Assembly (NCBI GenBank): GCA_017406805.1
Contig: JAFQXU010000022.1
Span: 1-45,525, forward strand
Origin: Clostridia bacterium
GTDB lineage: Bacteria; Bacillota; Clostridia; Oscillospirales; Acutalibacteraceae
DNA: 45,525 nucleotides
Direction: 5' to 3'
Part shown: positions 41,654-45,525 of the stretch, in pieces
Layout of the letters: each line of letters opens with the position of its first letter
Position numbering within the stretch: the stretch's first letter is position 1
Notes under the pieces: generated by a model
Seen by the model: only the letters and a program-made list of their open reading frames with translations
Databases searched by the model: none
Told to the model about the DNA's origin: nothing
Program-made: the position numbers and the translations under genes

Positions 41654-44078
41654 TATCCACAAAAACACTTACATTTTTAAAGCGACTAATATCGAAAAAC
41701 TCTTTGTAAGCCTCTGAAATCATTTTTCTGAATTTATCTGTATTTTTGCATTTTATTATTATTTTATATCTAAATTTAGAAGAAACTTTTTTGATAATTT
41801 CACTTCCGGGCGGCAAAATACGAAGCGGCAAACCGCTATAATTTTTTGAAGCCGCATTTTTTAAAATTTTAAAAAACTCTCTGCTGGCAGAAACTACGTT
41901 TTCTTCTTTTTTATCAGAAAATCCAACAATGCATATATCGCTGTACGGTGGATATAGCATTAATTTGCGCATTTTTATTTCACTTTCAAAAAAACTTTCG
42001 TAGTCTTGACTTGAAGCAAACTTTAAAACCTCGTTTTCCGGTGAAAAACTTTGAATAATAGCTTTTCCCGGCAATTTTTTACGTCCGGCACGACCTATCA
42101 CCTGAGTAAAAAGCGAAAATGCCCTTTCAAAACTCCGAAAATCACTGCCATAAAGCAAACTGTCGGCAGAAATCACTCCCACCAGCGTAACACCGGGAAA
42201 ATTAAATCCTTTTGAAATCATCTGCGTGCCAATTAAAATATCATATTTACCCTCGGCAAATTTTTTAAAACCAGTCATGTTGTATGTTTTAGAGTCTGAA
42301 TCCATGCGAAGAATTCTTGCTTTTGGGAATATTTTTGTCAATTCGTCTTCTATTTTTTGCGTTCCCAAACCGCTATAACAAATTTTACCGCCACAAGATG
42401 GGCATTTTTCGGTTATTTTTTCGGAAAAACCACAGTAATGGCACATAAGCCTGCCGTTTGCTTTGTGATAATTAAGCGAAACACTGCAATTTGGGCACAT
42501 CAAAACCTCGCCGCATTCCATGCACTTGGCAAATGTGTTATACCCCCTGCGGTTTATAAATATTATACTTTGGTTGCCTTTTTCAAGGTTATTTTTTAAA
42601 CTTTTTAAAAGCTTACCGCTAATTTGGTTAACTTCAAGGCTTTTAAATTCTTTGTTCATGTCTATTATTTCAACGTCGGGGAGGTTGCAAGCGCCGTAGC
42701 GATTTTTAAGTGTATAAAGGTCATAAATACCGTTTTTGGCTTTGCAGTAAGTTTCAAAAGACGGCGTGGCAGAAGAAAACAGCACCATGCCGCCGTTTAT
42801 TTTACAACGATATTTTGCTACTTCTTTTGCATTAAAACGAGGGGTACTTTCCGATTTATACGTAAATTCGTGCTCTTCGTCAACAACTATCAATCCCAAA
42901 TTCTTGACCGGCGCAAAAACAGCACTTCTTGTTCCCAAAACAACTTTTATTTCCCCGCTTGATATTTTTTTCCATGCATCAAATCTTTCCCACTCGGAAA
43001 TGCCGCTATGTATAACCGCCACTTTGCCCATAAATCTTGCCCTAAACATATCCACAAATTGGCCGGTAAGTAAAATTTCAGGAAGCATATATATCACGCT
43101 TTTGCCCATTTTTACCACATAATCCATTAAATTTAAAATAACTTCCGTTTTTCCGCTGCCCGTAACGCCGTAAAGCAGTGAAATTTTAAATTTATTATCT
43201 TTATAAGACTTTAAAAGCCCCTCAAAAACATTTTTTTGTTCCTCGTTTAAATTGTTTTTCAGCGGCACTTTATCACTTACTGCAACGCTTTTTTCTGGGC
43301 TTATATATTTTTTACACACGCTTTTGGTTATAATATTTTTTCCTACCAAAGTATTTATTCCGGAAACACTTGCGCCGGTAAAATAGCATATTTCCTTAGC
43401 TGTGGCATCTTTATGGCCTTTTAAATATTCTAATATTTTTTTTTGGTTTCCCCGAAGATTTAAATTTTTGCAGTCAATTTCTTTTGAAATATTAAAAATA
43501 TTTAGATTTCTCTCTCCCACTGTTTTAAATGCGTCAAATTTTTCTTCTATTATTTTTTTTGAAATAAGAGAAACAAGCAAGCCACTATAATTAGGAATTT
43601 TTAAACCTCTGATTTCTTTTAAAGTAACGCATTTACCTCCCAGCTCATCAATTTTGGCCATTAATTTTTTTTCGTCGCCATCAAGAAATTTCTCGCACTC
43701 GGAAAACGGCTTTAAAACTTTATATTTTATTTTACTGATATTACCGTTAATTCCGGAAGGTATAACGAGTTTTGCGGCTTCAAAGTATGTACAAAAATAT
43801 TTTTCTTTAACCCATTTTATAATGCCAATCATTTCCCGCGAAACAGGAGAAACAATATCCAAAACCATATTTATCGGCTTTAGATTTTCTTGAGCGGTAT
43901 TATTAACTTCTAAAATTATGCCTTGTCGCACAGAATTACCCCGCCCAAAAGGTACAATTACACGCTTGCCTACATGGACATAACTTTCAAACTCCCTAGG
44001 CACTTGGTATTTGTAGAGTATATCTGCCGGGTAAGACACTTTTTCCACAGCAACACCGACTATCAAATTGACATTCAT
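41631..44078 (-). CDS. priA: Primosomal protein N' (replication restart helicase)
   Basis: Superfamily 2 helicase that reloads the replisome at stalled forks. It has 815 residues: an N-terminal DNA-binding domain, Walker A GVTGSGKTEV (about 304-313), DEEH (about 398-401), the zinc-binding insert with eight cysteines (CMECGEVLMCPNC ... CHYCGF ... CPSCGG, about 510-555), and the helicase C domain with GTQMISKGFNFPGV and QVIGRAGRKKLPG. It is in the usual Clostridia order after gmk and rpoZ. Its 3' end overlaps that of mtnN. Confidence 0.97.
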   Translation of the reverse strand: MNVNLIVGVAVEKVSYPADILYKYQVPREFESYVHVGKRVIVPFGRGNSVRQGIILEVNNTAQENLKPINMVLDIVSPVSREMIGIIKWVKEKYFCTYFEAAKLVIPSGINGNISKIKYKVLKPFSECEKFLDGDEKKLMAKIDELGGKCVTLKEIRGLKIPNYSGLLVSLISKKIIEEKFDAFKTVGERNLNIFNISKEIDCKNLNLRGNQKKILEYLKGHKDATAKEICYFTGASVSGINTLVGKNIITKSVCKKYISPEKSVAVSDKVPLKNNLNEEQKNVFEGLLKSYKDNKFKISLLYGVTGSGKTEVILNLMDYVVKMGKSVIYMLPEILLTGQFVDMFRARFMGKVAVIHSGISEWERFDAWKKISSGEIKVVLGTRSAVFAPVKNLGLIVVDEEHEFTYKSESTPRFNAKEVAKYRCKINGGMVLFSSATPSFETYCKAKNGIYDLYTLKNRYGACNLPDVEIIDMNKEFKSLEVNQISGKLLKSLKNNLEKGNQSIIFINRRGYNTFAKCMECGEVLMCPNCSVSLNYHKANGRLMCHYCGFSEKITEKCPSCGGKICYSGLGTQKIEDELTKIFPKARILRMDSDSKTYNMTGFKKFAEGKYDILIGTQMISKGFNFPGVTLVGVISADSLLYGSDFRSFERAFSLFTQVIGRAGRKKLPGKAIIQSFSPENEVLKFASSQDYESFFESEIKMRKLMLYPPYSDICIVGFSDKKEENVVSASREFFKILKNAASKNYSGLPLRILPPGSEIIKKVSSKFRYKIIIKCKNTDKFRKMISEAYKEFFDISRFKNVSVFVDINPERIL

Positions 44079-44153
44079 CCTTACTTTTAATTATTTGCAA
44101 ACTTTTAAACAGAAAGCCAATTTTTAATATCTTTTTTGCGCAAATTCCGGACT

Positions 44154-44348
44154 TTAATCCGGCTCAATAATAGAATATTTGTGATTTTTAAAATCTTCGA
44201 TTGCCATATTTACGGCTTTTTCTTCCACAACTTTTCCCTCAAGGATAATATTATCCGTAATTTCTCTTGCTCTTTTGGCAACAGCCACTGCCAAGGGATA
44301 TTTGTTTTCTTTTCCGTTTAGCATTTCATCAACCGATATTTTTTTCAC
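44154..44348 (-). CDS. rpoZ: DNA-directed RNA polymerase omega subunit
   Basis: Smallest core subunit of RNA polymerase, aiding assembly. The 64 residues show the family motif YPLAVAVAKRAREI (about 18-31) near the N-terminus. Its start overlaps the end of gmk by 20 bases, and priA follows after 75 bases. The gmk-rpoZ-priA order confirms it. Confidence 0.94.
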   Translation of the reverse strand: MKKISVDEMLNGKENKYPLAVAVAKRAREITDNIILEGKVVEEKAVNMAIEDFKNHKYSIIEPD

Positions 44349-44958
44349 TGTTTAGCACCTCATCAATTATATGTTTCATATTTTGGAATTTCATTTCTTG
44401 CAATTCAATAATTTTAAGCACTTTTTTTGCGCTTTTTTCTATATCATCATTAATTATAACATAATCATAATTATGCGCCAAGGCTATCTCTTTTTCAGCT
44501 TCTTCTACTCTGCGGTTAATCACTTCGTCGCTGTCTGTTCCGCGGGTTTTCAGCCTTCTTTTCAGTTCAGCCAAAGACGGCGGCAAAATAAAAATACTAA
44601 GTGCTTCCGGAACTTTTTTCATAACCTGCTCGGCACCTTGAACTTCTATTTCAAGTATAACATCGTTACCTTTTTCCAATTCATCTTTAACTTTTACCGC
44701 AGAAGTACCATAGTAATTTTCGCAGTATATGGCATATTCCAGCATTTCGCCGTTTTCCACCATTTTCATAAATTCTTGACGGGAAACAAAATAATAATTT
44801 TTCCCATTTACTTCACCTTCTCTGGGGGGCCTTGTTGTATGCGAAACAGAAAGCTTTAAATTTTCTTTTTCGCCCATTATTTTATTTAAAATGGTGTCTT
44901 TTCCGGCGCCGGAAGGACCTGAAAAAATTATTAAACAACCTTTTTTTAATTTATTCAC
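44329..44958 (-). CDS. gmk: Guanylate kinase
   Basis: Phosphorylates GMP to GDP. The 209 residues show the P-loop FSGPSGAGKDTI (about 12-23), the GMP-binding block SVSHTTRPPREGEVNGKNYY (about 38-57) and the lid region LKTRGTDSDEVINRR (about 138-152). It is preceded by remA with a 23-base gap, a conserved order in Firmicutes. Confidence 0.97.
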   Translation of the reverse strand: MNKLKKGCLIIFSGPSGAGKDTILNKIMGEKENLKLSVSHTTRPPREGEVNGKNYYFVSRQEFMKMVENGEMLEYAIYCENYYGTSAVKVKDELEKGNDVILEIEVQGAEQVMKKVPEALSIFILPPSLAELKRRLKTRGTDSDEVINRRVEEAEKEIALAHNYDYVIINDDIEKSAKKVLKIIELQEMKFQNMKHIIDEVLNSEKNIG

Positions 44959-44981
44959 AGAATTTCTCCTTATAAATAATT

Positions 44982-45227
44982 TTACGAGTTGGTATCTTTG
45001 CCAATTTTGCCCGACAAAACCTCTGCACTAAGCGAAGAAGTTACAACATGCCCACTATCCATTATAATAACCGACTGAGTTTTTCTTCCGCAAGTTGCGT
45101 CGATTAAATTCCCGTTTTCCTTTGAGGTATGCACAATTCGTTTTACGGGAGAAGAATCGGGATTAAGAATAGACAAAACGCGCTCTAATGCCACTAAATT
45201 TCCAAAACCGATATTTAAAAGAACCAT
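44982..45227 (-). CDS. remA: RemA-family regulator (DUF370)
   Basis: Small DNA-binding protein of 81 residues. The start is the ATG at 45225-45227, with GGGGTG upstream; a longer reading frame adds an unrelated hydrophobic stretch and is rejected. The start MVLLNIGFGNLVALERVLSI and the middle TCGRKTQSVIIMDSGHVV match RemA/DUF370, which in B. subtilis activates matrix and osmoprotection operons. In Clostridia the gene generally lies just upstream of gmk, as here. Confidence 0.93.
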   Translation of the reverse strand: MVLLNIGFGNLVALERVLSILNPDSSPVKRIVHTSKENGNLIDATCGRKTQSVIIMDSGHVVTSSLSAEVLSGKIGKDTNS

Positions 45228-45325
45228 AAAACACCCCACGCACTTACAAATACATAAAATCAAATTTGCCTTGCTATTATAAAAACATAACGGCACGGCA
45301 AAACTATAAAATTATATTAATATTT

Positions 45326-45399
45326 TGGAGGCGCCACCCAGATTCGAACTGGGGATAGAGGTTTTGCAGACCTCGGCCTTACCACTTGGCTATAGCGCC
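45326..45399 (-). tRNA. tRNA-Cys (anticodon GCA)
   Basis: 74 bases with the acceptor stem GGCGCTA / TGGCGCC, U73 discriminator typical of tRNA-Cys, encoded CCA, anticodon GCA in the CTGCAAA loop, and a TTCGAAT T-loop. Confidence 0.96.
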
Positions 45400-45408
45400 A
45401 TAAAAAAT

Positions 45409-45484
45409 TGGAGCGGATGACGGGGCTCGAACCCGCTACCTCCACCTTGGCAAGGTGGCGCTCTACCAGATGAGCTACATCCGC
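45409..45484 (-). tRNA. tRNA-Gly (anticodon GCC)
   Basis: 76 bases with the acceptor stem GCGGATG / CATCCGC, encoded CCA, anticodon GCC in the TTGCCAA loop and a TTCGAGC T-loop. It lies nine bases upstream of tRNA-Cys on the same strand. Confidence 0.96.
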
Positions 45485-45492
45485 ACTTTTTA

Positions 45493-45525
45493 TGGTGCCT
45501 CCGGGTGGAATCGAACCACCGACAC
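45493..45525 (-). tRNA. Partial tRNA cut by the window edge
   Basis: Only the 3' part is present: T-arm GGTGG / CCACC with a TTCGATT loop, the acceptor 3' strand CGGAGGC and ACCA. The anticodon lies beyond the window, so the amino acid cannot be named. Confidence 0.85.

Noticed and set aside
1..45525. CRISPR arrays, insertion sequences, toxin-antitoxin pairs, restriction systems
   Set aside because: No regularly spaced repeats, transposase motifs, or paired small antitoxin-toxin genes were seen anywhere in the window.

Overview
The window reads as chromosomal DNA of a low-GC, endospore-forming Clostridia bacterium, most likely close to Oscillospirales. The evidence is AT-rich intergenic DNA, consensus sigma-A promoters, AGGAGG ribosome binding sites, sporulation genes (spoVAC, spoVAE, yunB, a bofA-like gene, ricT), an in-operon FeoB-associated Cys-rich protein, and a PcrA insertion of the kind I recall from that order. 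The taxonomic placement is an inference from gene content, not a search result.

Layout. (1) 1-18.9 kb is mostly leftward housekeeping DNA: an rRNA-type promoter firing off the left edge, alaS, pcrA, a ricT-holB-darA-decarboxylase block (yaa-like region without tmk and yaaR), rlmB, a feo iron-uptake operon with its own DtxR-type regulator, and lysS-greA. Two orphan, lysine-rich helical proteins (2.9 kb and 7.0 kb) sit between these genes, each with a strong promoter and a terminator. (2) 18.9-26.4 kb holds yunB, a small Cys-rich membrane protein, and then an intact phage head-assembly cassette: small and large terminase, portal, protease with a nested scaffold, major capsid, two connector-like genes and a tail-chaperone-like gene. 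There is no tail, lysis, integrase, repressor or replication gene. (3) 26.4-33.9 kb is the canonical rimP-nusA-rnpM(ylxR)-ylxQ-infB-rbfA-nrnA-truB-ribF operon, ending in a one-domain ribF that appears to start at AUU. (4) 33.9-40.4 kb is an accessory stretch around a tRNA-Leu gene: an 884-residue orphan helical protein, a CorA-type channel, a secreted 12-cysteine protein, a GNAT acetyltransferase with a signal peptide, and an ordinary cytosolic GNAT. (5) 40.4-45.5 kb returns to core genes: spoVAE, mtnN, priA, rpoZ, gmk, remA and a leftward tRNA array (Cys, Gly, and one cut by the window edge).

How it works together. The core operons cover translation (alaS, lysS, rimP operon, tRNAs), replication and repair (pcrA, holB, priA), transcription (greA, nusA, rpoZ) and iron supply (feo). 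The sporulation genes are scattered as single genes rather than in their usual operons.

The best candidates for something undescribed are the tail-less but apparently functional phage head cassette fixed between housekeeping genes, and the set of orphan helical and secreted proteins (including an exported acetyltransferase) driven by strong single-gene promoters, which may reflect a host-associated lifestyle. No CRISPR array, transposase or integrase was seen.
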